A DNA stretch of 33,663 nucleotides from Actinomycetota bacterium (GTDB taxonomy: Bacteria; Actinomycetota; Acidimicrobiia; Acidimicrobiales; Ilumatobacteraceae): assembly GCA_016871395.1 (NCBI GenBank), contig VFYV01000018.1, forward strand, positions 1 to 33,663. The letters are read 5' to 3'. The translations under genes and the position numbers were made by a program. Position 1 is the stretch's first letter. Each line of letters opens with the position of its first letter. Below are positions 15,090-21,667 of the stretch, piece after piece. The notes beneath the pieces were generated by a model that was not told the DNA's origin, searched no databases, and saw only the letters and a list, made by a program, of their open reading frames with translations.

Positions 15090-15836
15090 TCAGGGTCGAG
15101 GCTCGCCGTCCCAGAAACGTCGACCGGACCGCCACACGATGACCACGACAGCCCGCAACGTGGCCAATCCGAGCAAACCTCCAAAGACCCACAGGACCGG
15201 CAACAGGATCGCTCGCGCGAGTCGCCCCCGGGCATCGGACAACGGAGCCCAAACCCCACTTTCGACCGGTCCCCCGTCGACCGTGAGCGTGCGAACCGCA
15301 TCCTCGATCTCGGGACAGTCGGCATCGGAACTGTTCATGCCGATGATCTGACTTCCGCCGAAGAGGAGTTCTGGGTCGCGCACCTTCGAGTACAAGGCGC
15401 CGGTCTCGGCGCTCACTCCGACGGCCACGATGTAGCCATCGCCGAGGGCGAGGAACCGGACATCTTCCCCGTAGAGCACATCGACCAGACCGCTGGCCTC
15501 GTAGCCCTCCAGGGTTCCTCCGCGCATCTGATCGATGCGATACCGCGCTGTGCGACGATCGGCGGCGACGATGGTGCCCACGAAGGTGGCTCGCACCGGG
15601 GTGGGAATCACACAGGAGGCCGGCACCGTGTTCGGGGGCGACGTCACGACCGTGGGGTTCGGGGTTCCGTCGCCAGTACCGGCCGACCCATCCTCGACGG
15701 GGACGTCAGTGGGGGGCGGATCGGTGACCGGGGGCGCCGAAGCCGAAGCCGTCGGTCCCCACCAAGGCGAGATCAGAGTGAGCCCACCGACGAGCACGAG
15801 GGCAATTCCACCCACTGCTCGACGCGACGTCCCCAT
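15090..15836 (-). CDS. Exported protein with C-terminal membrane anchor, function unknown
   Basis: 248 residues. An N-terminal signal sequence (RRAVGGIALVLVGGLTLI, cleavage perhaps after ASA) is followed by a Pro/Thr/Asp-rich linker (about 34-72). The extracytoplasmic domain has two cysteines (PASCVIP and DADCPEI) that could pair, and a VDVLYGEDVRFLALGDGYIVAVG segment. One membrane span near the C-terminus (LPVLWVFGGLLGLATLRAVVVI) ends in a basic tail. I do not recognise the family. ATG at 15836 is preferred to GTG at 15845, because TAGCGT (15844-15849) ends 7 nt before it and covers the GTG. Confidence 0.8.
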   Translation of the reverse strand: MGTSRRAVGGIALVLVGGLTLISPWWGPTASASAPPVTDPPPTDVPVEDGSAGTGDGTPNPTVVTSPPNTVPASCVIPTPVRATFVGTIVAADRRTARYRIDQMRGGTLEGYEASGLVDVLYGEDVRFLALGDGYIVAVGVSAETGALYSKVRDPELLFGGSQIIGMNSSDADCPEIEDAVRTLTVDGGPVESGVWAPLSDARGRLARAILLPVLWVFGGLLGLATLRAVVVIVWRSGRRFWDGEPRP

Positions 15837-15843
15837 CGAGGAC

Positions 15844-15849
15844 ACGCTA
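15844..15849 (-). promoter_or_regulatory. -10 element (TAGCGT) for the exported protein
   Basis: TAGCGT on the minus strand ends 7 nt before ATG at 15836, predicting a 1-nt leader. The same hexamer serves rpe. Confidence 0.5.
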
Positions 15850-15881
15850 GTGAACGCGCCACGCGGTGCGAGGGCGGTCGA

Positions 15882-16706
15882 TCAACGACCCTCGAAGGAG
15901 GGAACGCGCTTTTGGATCCACGCCGAGATCGCCTCGGCAGTGTCCTTGGTGCTGAAGTTCACCGACTGCGCGACGCCCTCGTCATCGAGGGCCTCCTCCA
16001 TGGTCACCTGCATGGCGTTGTTCAACATGCGCTTCGACTGTGCCAAGGCGATGGGTGGCAACGCCAGCAAGCGATCGCACCAGTCGGAGACGAAGGCGTC
16101 CAACTGCGCGTCGGGAACCACGCGGTTGATCAGGCCGAGCCGATCGGCTTCGTCGGCACTGATGATGTCGGCGAAAAAGGCCAACTCCTTCGCCTTGTGC
16201 AGGCCGACACGACGCGGAAGGATCCACGACCCTCCACCGTCGAGGGACAGTCCACGCTTGGAGAAGATCTCGGAGAACCGAGCGTTGTCAGAGGCCACCA
16301 CCAGATCACAACCGAAAGCGATGTTGCACCCTACGCCGACAGCCACCCCGCGGACCTTGGCGATGGTGGGTTGCGGCAGCCGATGGATGGCCAGAATCGC
16401 CGTCGTTATCTCGCGCATCGAGTAGTAGTAGTGCCCGTGTTGTCGGGCCTTGGTCTGTCCTTCGCGGGAACCGATGCTCGACAAGTCGGCACCGCTGCAG
16501 AATTCGTCGCCTGCTCCGGTGAACACCACCACGCGGTCATTACCGTTGTGCTGTATTTCGTTGACCACCTCGACGAGCTCCACCCACATCACACCGTTGA
16601 CGGAGTTCTTGCTCCTCGGCCGGTTGAAGGTGATGGTGACCACTCCGCGGTCGCGATCGACGATGAGGGTCTCGTAACTTTTGGCGGCATCGCTGGAAGC
16701 GGACAC
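15882..16706 (-). CDS. Enoyl-CoA hydratase/isomerase family protein
   Basis: Crotonase-fold enzyme of 274 residues acting on acyl-CoA thioesters. NRPRSKNSVNGVMW and GDEFCSGADLSSIGS carry the first oxyanion-hole region. KVRGVAVGVGCNIAFGCDLVVASDNARF is the second, followed by SLDGGGSWILPRRVGLHKAKEL and LINRVVPDAQLD. The Glu pair of classic hydratases is not clearly conserved (VGVGCNIAFGCD and LSLDGGGSW), so isomerase or another crotonase reaction is possible. GTG at 16706 lies 7 nt after TATCAT. It stands alone on this strand, divergent from a small membrane protein gene. Confidence 0.9.
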   Translation of the reverse strand: MSASSDAAKSYETLIVDRDRGVVTITFNRPRSKNSVNGVMWVELVEVVNEIQHNGNDRVVVFTGAGDEFCSGADLSSIGSREGQTKARQHGHYYYSMREITTAILAIHRLPQPTIAKVRGVAVGVGCNIAFGCDLVVASDNARFSEIFSKRGLSLDGGGSWILPRRVGLHKAKELAFFADIISADEADRLGLINRVVPDAQLDAFVSDWCDRLLALPPIALAQSKRMLNNAMQVTMEEALDDEGVAQSVNFSTKDTAEAISAWIQKRVPSFEGR

Positions 16707-16713
16707 TTAGCGG

Positions 16714-16721
16714 ATGATAAT
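16714..16721. promoter_or_regulatory. Overlapping divergent -10 elements (crotonase / small membrane protein)
   Basis: Minus TATCAT (16714-16719) ends 7 nt before GTG at 16706. Plus GATAAT (16716-16721) ends 6 nt before ATG at 16728. They overlap by 4 bp. Both transcripts would be leaderless or nearly so. Confidence 0.65.
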
Positions 16722-16727
16722 GGCGTC

Positions 16728-16838
16728 ATGGGATTCAACCCCTATCGGAAATTCCGGGCTCGACGCGCTGACTACGTCTTCGTCGTGACCGCCCTCGTGG
16801 CCGCTGTGGCCCTCGTGGTCTGGGCCCTCACCGGCTGA
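16728..16838 (+). CDS. Small single-span membrane protein, 36 aa
   Basis: It begins MGFNPYRKFRARRADY, a basic cytoplasmic head, followed by one hydrophobic helix (VFVVTALVAAVALVVWALTG) to the end, so it is probably inserted N-in. GATAAT placed 6 nt before the ATG supports leaderless expression. The next gene starts 4 nt after the stop, suggesting a two-gene operon. Function unknown; coding is supported by promoter geometry, charge pattern and codon choice. Confidence 0.72.
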   Translation: MGFNPYRKFRARRADYVFVVTALVAAVALVVWALTG

Positions 16839-16842
16839 GGCG

Positions 16843-17064
16843 ATGACCCCTCCACGCCGACGCCTCGGCATTTGGGACGGTCTGTATGGCCCGGTCGAGG
16901 TGCGTCGGGTTCAGCCCTACCAAGCGACGAAGGATTACGTCTGCCCCGGTTGCCACCAACGCATTCCGGTCGGAATGGGCCACTGCGTCGCGGTGCCACG
17001 AGATGCGCCCGACTTGCGTCGTCATTGGCACCATTCGTGTTGGGACCGCCGCGTGGCATCCTGA
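16843..17064 (+). CDS. Small zinc-ribbon-like protein, 73 aa
   Basis: The centre reads YVCPGCHQRIPVGMGHCVAV, with CxxC, followed by RRHWHHSCW, giving potential zinc ligands from two Cys, His and Cys. This matches a small actinobacterial family often labelled ATP/GTP-binding protein, without real nucleotide motifs (no Walker A is present here). ATG is 4 nt after the small membrane protein stop, so the two are probably co-transcribed. Its stop is 1 nt from the end of convergent yraN. The biochemical role is unknown. Confidence 0.78.
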   Translation: MTPPRRRLGIWDGLYGPVEVRRVQPYQATKDYVCPGCHQRIPVGMGHCVAVPRDAPDLRRHWHHSCWDRRVAS

Positions 17065-17065
17065 C

Positions 17066-17419
17066 TCAGAACGCTGCCTCGATCACCTCGACGACGGCCG
17101 ACTCTCCGGTGCCAACGACACACGCCACGTCGAATCGAAGGCGAGCGTCGCGCACCCGGCGGTGCGACATCCAGGTCACGGCCAAGCGACGTACCCGACG
17201 TTGCTTCACGATGTTCACGGCGTGAGCCGGTGATCCGAAGCGGTCGGTGGCTCGCGTCTTGACCTCGCAGAACACCAGCAAGCCGTCACGTTCGACGATG
17301 ACATCGATTTCGCCCGCGCGACAGCGCCAATTCCGATCCATGATCTCGTAGCCGTGACGCCGGTACCAGTCGACCACCTTGTCCTCGCCCTGCGACCCCA
17401 GATCGCGATTGTGGTTCAG
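17066..17419 (-). CDS. YraN/UPF0102 family protein (RecB-like nuclease fold)
   Basis: 117 residues, the usual size for the family. LGSQGEDKVVDWYRRHGYEIMDRNWRC is the conserved N-terminal region. GEIDVIVERDGLLVFCEVKTR holds the Asp and Glu-x-Lys of a RecB/restriction-like nuclease centre. The exact cellular role is not established. The conserved N-terminus begins directly at a CTG whose last two bases form the upstream TGA (CTGA at 17419-17416), the same 4-nt overlap seen as ATGA or GTGA elsewhere here, so I choose CTG as the start. ATG at 17536 would add 39 residues of out-of-frame DUF2469 sequence. Confidence 0.88.
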   Translation of the reverse strand: MNHNRDLGSQGEDKVVDWYRRHGYEIMDRNWRCRAGEIDVIVERDGLLVFCEVKTRATDRFGSPAHAVNIVKQRRVRRLAVTWMSHRRVRDARLRFDVACVVGTGESAVVEVIEAAF

Positions 17420-17727
17420 GCCTGATCGAGGTCGACCACGTCCTCGCGGGGAAGCTCCTCCACGTTGACGTCCTTGAAACTGAGAATCCGCACCTTGGGG
17501 ACGAAACGGCTCTTGCGGTACATGTCCCACACCCATGCGTCGGTCAACTCCACTTCGATGATCGGCCGAGTTCCGTCGCCGGTGACTTTCATGTCGACCT
17601 TGTTCGCCAAATAAAACCGGCGCTCGGTCTCGATGGCGAAGCGGAACATGCCCGCCACGTCCTGGTATTCCTGCGCGAGGTGAAGCTCGCGACCGGCCTC
17701 GAAATTCTCGAGATCGTCGGTGCTCAA
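17416..17727 (-). CDS. DUF2469 family protein
   Basis: A 103-residue actinobacterial protein of unknown function, almost always found between rplS/rnhB and yraN. Its hallmark sequences are visible: ETERRFYLANKVDMKV, ELTDAWVWDMYRKSRFVPKVRILSFKDVNVEEL. TTG at 17727 starts the conserved MSTDDLENFE N-terminus; no ATG or GTG fits. The usual lepB and rnhB genes between rplS and this gene are missing. The 46-nt gap to rplS contains an imperfect hairpin (17755-17776). Confidence 0.93.
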   Translation of the reverse strand: MSTDDLENFEAGRELHLAQEYQDVAGMFRFAIETERRFYLANKVDMKVTGDGTRPIIEVELTDAWVWDMYRKSRFVPKVRILSFKDVNVEELPREDVVDLDQA

Positions 17728-17773
17728 TGGAGGGGCTCTCGACCCGATGTCGTCTGATGACCGCGAAGCGGGA

Positions 17774-18121
17774 TCAGAACTCGCGCTTCTCGCGGACTTT
17801 GGCGGCCTTACCGGAGCGGTCGCGCAAGTAGTACAACTTGGCCCGGCGTACGTCGCCTTTCTTCACGACCTCGATCTTGGCAACCGACGGGGTGTGCAAG
17901 GGGAAGGTGCGCTCGACACCCACGCCGTAGCTGACCTTGCGCACGGTGTACGTCTCCTGCACCCCCGAGCCGTGACGACCGATGACGTTGCCCTGAAACA
18001 CCTGGATCCGCTCCTTGCCGCTCTCGACGACGCGTACGTGAACCTTCAGTTCGTCTCCGGGGCCGAACTCGGGGATGTCGGTGCGAATGTTCGGCTGATC
18101 GACGATGTCGGTGGTCTTCAT
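17774..18121 (-). CDS. rplS: 50S ribosomal protein L19
   Basis: 115-residue L19, located at the 30S-50S interface. Landmarks: the N-terminal [75 protein letters not shown], and the basic tail [26 protein letters not shown] lies 8-9 nt before ATG at 18121, so a longer frame is unnecessary. It follows trmD by 57 nt in the conserved rpsP-rimM-trmD-rplS order. Confidence 0.98.
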   Translation of the reverse strand: MKTTDIVDQPNIRTDIPEFGPGDELKVHVRVVESGKERIQVFQGNVIGRHGSGVQETYTVRKVSYGVGVERTFPLHTPSVAKIEVVKKGDVRRAKLYYLRDRSGKAAKVREKREF

Positions 18122-18178
18122 GGGGTTCGTCCTCAGTGAGTGAACCGGATCACCCATGCGGGCACCGGCGACGGCTGA

Positions 18179-18925
18179 TCAAGGATACGGGCAGGCGGGG
18201 AACTCTTCCAACAGGACCTTTTCCAACTCTGAGAGTCCCCCACGGGCCTCGATCAGGTCCGGACGCGCCGACAAAGTCCGGTGGAGAGCCTGGGCCACGC
18301 GCCACCGCTCGATCAAGGCGTGGTTCCCGCCTCGCAAGACCTCGGGCACGTTCCAGCCCCGAAAATCGGCCGGACGGGTGAAGTGCGGTTCCTCCAGCAG
18401 GCCCGCGGGTCCGAAACTCTCACTGATCGGGCTGACGGCGTTGCCCATGGCTCCCGGCAACAACCGGGTGACCGCCTCGACCACCATGCAGGCCGCCACC
18501 TCTCCGCCGTTCAACACCACGTCCCCCACGCTGATCTCGCCATCGCACAGGTGCTCGTGCACCCGATGGTCGATGCCCTCATAGCGGCCGCACAACAGGC
18601 TGAATCCGCCCCCCTCGCCGTGTCGGGAGGCGAGCTCTTCGGCCAGTCGCTGGTCGAAACGGCGTCCCCCCGGCCCCAACAGGTACAGGGGGCGTGGTGG
18701 GTCCGCCGCTTCGACGCAGGCAAAGATGGGCTCGGCGCGCATGACCATGCCGGCACCTCCTCCGAACGGGGCGTCATCGACGGTGCGGTGCACGTCGGTG
18801 GTGTACTCACGCAAGTCGTGACAACGCAGATCGAGCAAACCGCTCTCACGGCATTTTCCGAGCAGACTCTCGGCACAGAAGGTGTCGACCAGGGAGGGGA
18901 AGATGGTGAAGACGTCGATGCGCAT
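18179..18925 (-). CDS. trmD: tRNA (guanine37-N1) methyltransferase
   Basis: SAM-dependent methylation of G37 in tRNAs, which prevents +1 frameshifting; 248 residues. MRIDVFTIFPSL opens the protein, FGGGAGMVMR and LLCGRYEGIDHRV with ISVGDVVLNGGE form the trefoil-knot SAM site, and FTRPADFRGWNVPEVLRGGNH is the tRNA-binding loop with the catalytic Asp. ATG at 18925 is preferred to GTG at 18931 because GAGGAG sits 9 nt upstream, inside the end of rimM. Confidence 0.97.
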   Translation of the reverse strand: MRIDVFTIFPSLVDTFCAESLLGKCRESGLLDLRCHDLREYTTDVHRTVDDAPFGGGAGMVMRAEPIFACVEAADPPRPLYLLGPGGRRFDQRLAEELASRHGEGGGFSLLCGRYEGIDHRVHEHLCDGEISVGDVVLNGGEVAACMVVEAVTRLLPGAMGNAVSPISESFGPAGLLEEPHFTRPADFRGWNVPEVLRGGNHALIERWRVAQALHRTLSARPDLIEARGGLSELEKVLLEEFPACPYP

Positions 18926-18931
18926 CGTCAC

Positions 18932-19465
18932 TCACTCCTCGTGGTCGAAAACGTCGAACAAGCCGGCGGGTGGGTCGATGAGTGCGGAGTATCCGCCGGC
19001 GCCATCGGGTCGGACCGACACGACGAAATTGACCGGCACCAGCGCGCCGTTTTCGAGTTCCAAAAGATCGTTGGCCGGGTTCGCCACCACGGCGACGCAA
19101 CGCCCGTGATGTGTGCCATCGACGCCAACGACGTCAGCCCCGATGGCTTCGTGCACCCACACCGCATCGGGGTCATCGATGGGCTCGGCCCAGATGACCC
19201 GGTTCACCAGCCGCGCGCAGGTGTCGCGGTCGGTGACACCCACCAGGGTCACGACCCAACGTTTCGGGCCAGAGGAGAACATCGGTGTACTGGTGGCCAC
19301 TTCGTACCATGATCCGGCCCACAGTCGCGCGCCACGACCAAGGCGCTCATCGCGGTCGGTACTGAGCCTGACGTGGATTTGGCCCCGCACCCCATGGGGT
19401 CTCCCGAATCGACCGACCTCCAACAGCCCGTCGGGGCGAGGGGTGGATTCCGATGCGGTGGTCAC
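18932..19465 (-). CDS. rimM: Ribosome maturation factor RimM
   Basis: Assists late 16S rRNA head assembly with protein S19; 177 residues. LLEVGRFGRPHGVRGQIHVRL is the N-terminal RimM signature, and AIGADVVGVDGTHHGRCVAVVANPANDLLELENGALVPVNFVVSV the C-terminal PRC-barrel. GTG at 19465 is the start; no ribosome site is evident, and a 7-bp hairpin (19468-19490) lies directly in front, which could keep its synthesis below that of the ribosomal proteins. trmD follows immediately. Confidence 0.95.
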   Translation of the reverse strand: MTTASESTPRPDGLLEVGRFGRPHGVRGQIHVRLSTDRDERLGRGARLWAGSWYEVATSTPMFSSGPKRWVVTLVGVTDRDTCARLVNRVIWAEPIDDPDAVWVHEAIGADVVGVDGTHHGRCVAVVANPANDLLELENGALVPVNFVVSVRPDGAGGYSALIDPPAGLFDVFDHEE

Positions 19466-19467
19466 GG

Positions 19468-19490
19468 CTGATCCCGTGAACGCGGATCAG
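19468..19490 (-). promoter_or_regulatory. RNA hairpin at the rimM translation start
   Basis: CTGATCC and GGATCAG form a perfect 7-bp stem with a 9-nt loop. It spans the khpA stop codon and ends 2 nt before the rimM GTG, where a ribosome site should be. In the mRNA it would hinder initiation unless opened by ribosomes finishing khpA. Confidence 0.5.
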
Positions 19491-19750
19491 TCGACGAAGT
19501 CGACGTCGACTTCGTGGCCGTCCTTGACGGCGGCGGCGCGCACGAGTGTGCGAATGCTCTGGGCGGTGCGCCCACGGCGACCGATGACACGACCCAGATC
19601 GCCGGGACCAACCTTCACCTCGAGACGAATCCGATGACGACCCTCGGTCTCTTGCACGCTGACGGCGTCAGGATCATCGACGATGGATCGGACCACGTGG
19701 GACAACACGGCCATGGCCGTGGGAACGGCGATTTGATTCGTGTCGGTCAT
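19487..19750 (-). CDS. khpA: KH-domain RNA-binding protein KhpA
   Basis: An 87-residue single KH domain. The RNA-binding loop GRVIGRRGRTAQSIRTLV is intact. It is preceded by IRLEVKVGPGDL and followed by a short acidic C-terminus (DVDFVD). KhpA proteins bind RNA, usually as a dimer or with KhpB, and are almost always encoded next to rpsP. ATG at 19750 follows the rpsP stop by 10 nt; upstream extension to 19798 would run into rpsP. Confidence 0.94.
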   Translation of the reverse strand: MTDTNQIAVPTAMAVLSHVVRSIVDDPDAVSVQETEGRHRIRLEVKVGPGDLGRVIGRRGRTAQSIRTLVRAAAVKDGHEVDVDFVD

Positions 19751-19760
19751 CGCGACGACA

Positions 19761-20030
19761 TCACTTGCCACGGGCACTGGTGAATTGAGCCCAGGCACCC
19801 GAGATCTCGAGGAGTTTCTTCACGCGCTCGGTCGGTTGAGCGCCCTTCATCAGCCACCGCACCGCTTTGTCGTTGTCGATACTCACAACCGACGGTTCCT
19901 CGCGGGGGTTGTACCGACCGATGATCTCGAGGAACGCGCCGTCACGAGCCGAGCGACTGTCACTGGCGATGACGCGGTAATGGGGCTGCTTGGTCTTTCC
20001 GACGCGGGTGAGACGCAACTTGACTGACAT
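19761..20030 (-). CDS. rpsP: 30S ribosomal protein S16
   Basis: 89-residue S16 with the canonical start MSVKLRLTRVGKTKQPHYRVIASDSRSARDGAFLEIIGRYNP, and the conserved KAVRWLMKGAQPTERVKKLL. AGGAG lies 10 nt before ATG at 20030. It follows ffh by 86 nt, which could contain a separate promoter or only spacer. Confidence 0.98.
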   Translation of the reverse strand: MSVKLRLTRVGKTKQPHYRVIASDSRSARDGAFLEIIGRYNPREEPSVVSIDNDKAVRWLMKGAQPTERVKKLLEISGAWAQFTSARGK

Positions 20031-20116
20031 GCGATGGTGACTCCTGACTGGGCTCCGGGGCTTGGCCACCGGACGCGGGGCAAGGCTAACCGCCTCCCCG
20101 CCTTCTCCCACCCGTG

Positions 20117-21556
20117 CTACCGGGACGGGGGGAAGCCCGGAAACCCACCACCGGGGCCTCCCGCGGGACCGCCACCGAGTCCGCCGAGTCCGTCGGGACC
20201 GCCTCCCCGCATTCCGGGACCGGTCGAGCCGACCATTTTGCCTCTCTTGCCCTTCTTGCCCTTCTGACCCGGGCCCATGGCGCCCATTCGCTTCATCATC
20301 TTTTGCATTTCGGAGAACTGCTTCACCAGACGGTTGACGTCGGCGACGGGACGACCACTTCCCGATGCGATGCGTTGGCGCCGACTGCCATTGATGATCT
20401 CGGGCCTGCGACGTTCTTCGTGGGTCATGGAGCGGATGATGGCCTCCACGGGCTTCAAGTCATCGTCACCGATCCTGGCGTCCTTCAGTTCCTTGGGCAT
20501 GCCGGGCATCATCCCGAGCAGACCACCGAGTGGGCCCATCTTCTTGAGCGACTGCATCTGCTCCAAAAAGTCGTCGAGGGTGAACTCACCCTCCAACAAC
20601 TTGGCGGCGGCTTCCTCGGCCCGATCCTTCTCGAAAGCCTTCTCGGCCTGCTCGATGAGTGTGAGAACGTCACCCATGCCGAGGATACGGCTGGCCATAC
20701 GGTCGGGATGGAATTGATCGAAGGCGTCGAGTTTCTCGCCGGTGCTGGCGAAGGCGATCGGTCGACCGATGACTTCTTTGACGCTCAGGGCCGCGCCACC
20801 GCGGGCATCGCCGTCGAGCTTGGACAGGATCACGCCATCGATCTGCAGTGTGGCATGGAACGCCTCGGCCACCACCACGGCATCTTGTCCGGTCATGGCG
20901 TCGATCACGAGGAACGTGTAGTTCGGCGTGATCTGATCGGAGATCTGGCGAATCTGCGCCATCATCTCGTCGTCGATGGCCAAACGGCCGGCGGTGTCGA
21001 CGATGAGCACGTCCTTGCCCAGGCGACGGGCCTCGGCCAGGCCACGCGAGGCGGTCCTCACCGGATCGTCGGGCTCACTGAACACGGGAACGTCGATCTG
21101 ACGTCCGAGGGTGCGCAACTGTTCGACGGCGGCCGGTCGCTGAAGATCGGCGCCGACGAGAAGTGGGTGACGTCCCTGCGACTTGAACCAACGAGCCAAC
21201 TTGGCCGAGTTGGTGGTCTTACCTGAGCCCTGCAAACCAGCCATCAGAACCACGGTGGGCGGACGGCTGGCGTAGGTGATCTTGAGGGTCTCCCCTCCGA
21301 GAATTGTGGTGAGCTCCTGGTTGACGAGCTTGATGACCTGCTGACTGGGATCGAGTGCTTTCGAGGATTCGATGCCGACGGCGCCCTCGCGGATGCGGGC
21401 CACCACGTTGCGCACGACGTCGACGTTCACGTCGGCCTCGAGCAATGCGGTACGGATCTCCCTCAAGACCTCGTCGACGTCGGCCTCGGTGAGGCGGCCT
21501 TTGCCTCGAAGGCGCTTGAAGATGCCGTCGAAACGGTTGGAGAGATTGTCGAACAT
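20117..21556 (-). CDS. ffh: Signal recognition particle protein Ffh
   Basis: GTPase that binds signal peptides and SRP RNA and docks with FtsY to deliver nascent membrane proteins; 479 residues. The N domain precedes GLQGSGKTTNSAKLA (G1), DTAGR (G3) and SKLDGDARGG (G4). The C-terminal M domain is methionine-rich (MGPLGGLLGMMPGMPKEL, SEMQKMMKRMGAM) with the SRP-RNA-binding SRRQRIASGSGR. The last 30 or so residues are an unusual Gly/Pro tail (GGGPDGLGGLGGG). TAGCCT (21566-21571) ends 9 nt before the ATG, so expression may be nearly leaderless. Confidence 0.98.
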   Translation of the reverse strand: MFDNLSNRFDGIFKRLRGKGRLTEADVDEVLREIRTALLEADVNVDVVRNVVARIREGAVGIESSKALDPSQQVIKLVNQELTTILGGETLKITYASRPPTVVLMAGLQGSGKTTNSAKLARWFKSQGRHPLLVGADLQRPAAVEQLRTLGRQIDVPVFSEPDDPVRTASRGLAEARRLGKDVLIVDTAGRLAIDDEMMAQIRQISDQITPNYTFLVIDAMTGQDAVVVAEAFHATLQIDGVILSKLDGDARGGAALSVKEVIGRPIAFASTGEKLDAFDQFHPDRMASRILGMGDVLTLIEQAEKAFEKDRAEEAAAKLLEGEFTLDDFLEQMQSLKKMGPLGGLLGMMPGMPKELKDARIGDDDLKPVEAIIRSMTHEERRRPEIINGSRRQRIASGSGRPVADVNRLVKQFSEMQKMMKRMGAMGPGQKGKKGKRGKMVGSTGPGMRGGGPDGLGGLGGGPAGGPGGGFPGFPPSR

Positions 21557-21565
21557 GACGACGGC

Positions 21566-21571
21566 AGGCTA
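21566..21571 (-). promoter_or_regulatory. -10-like element (TAGCCT) for ffh
   Basis: TANNNT on the minus strand ending 9 nt before ATG at 21556; predicted leader about 3 nt. No ribosome site is present. Confidence 0.4.
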
Positions 21572-21604
21572 CCGCCCACCCGAGTGGGGGTTCCCGTCGT
21601 GGTT

Positions 21605-21647
21605 CCGGGCGGGTTTCGCGCGCCGAGGCGTCACGAAACCCGCCCGG
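21605..21647 (-). terminator. 14-bp hairpin terminator after the lipoprotein gene
   Basis: CCGGGCGGGTTTCG (21605-21618) and CGAAACCCGCCCGG (21634-21647) pair perfectly around a 15-nt loop, beginning 20 nt past the lipoprotein stop and 34 nt upstream of the ffh -10. It lacks a T run but is the strongest hairpin in the right half and would separate the two genes. Confidence 0.7.
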
Positions 21648-21667
21648 TACATACGCGGACGAGAACG

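Noticed and set aside
20114-21226. 370-codon plus frame
   Set aside because: Exact antisense of ffh; a shadow of high-GC codon use.
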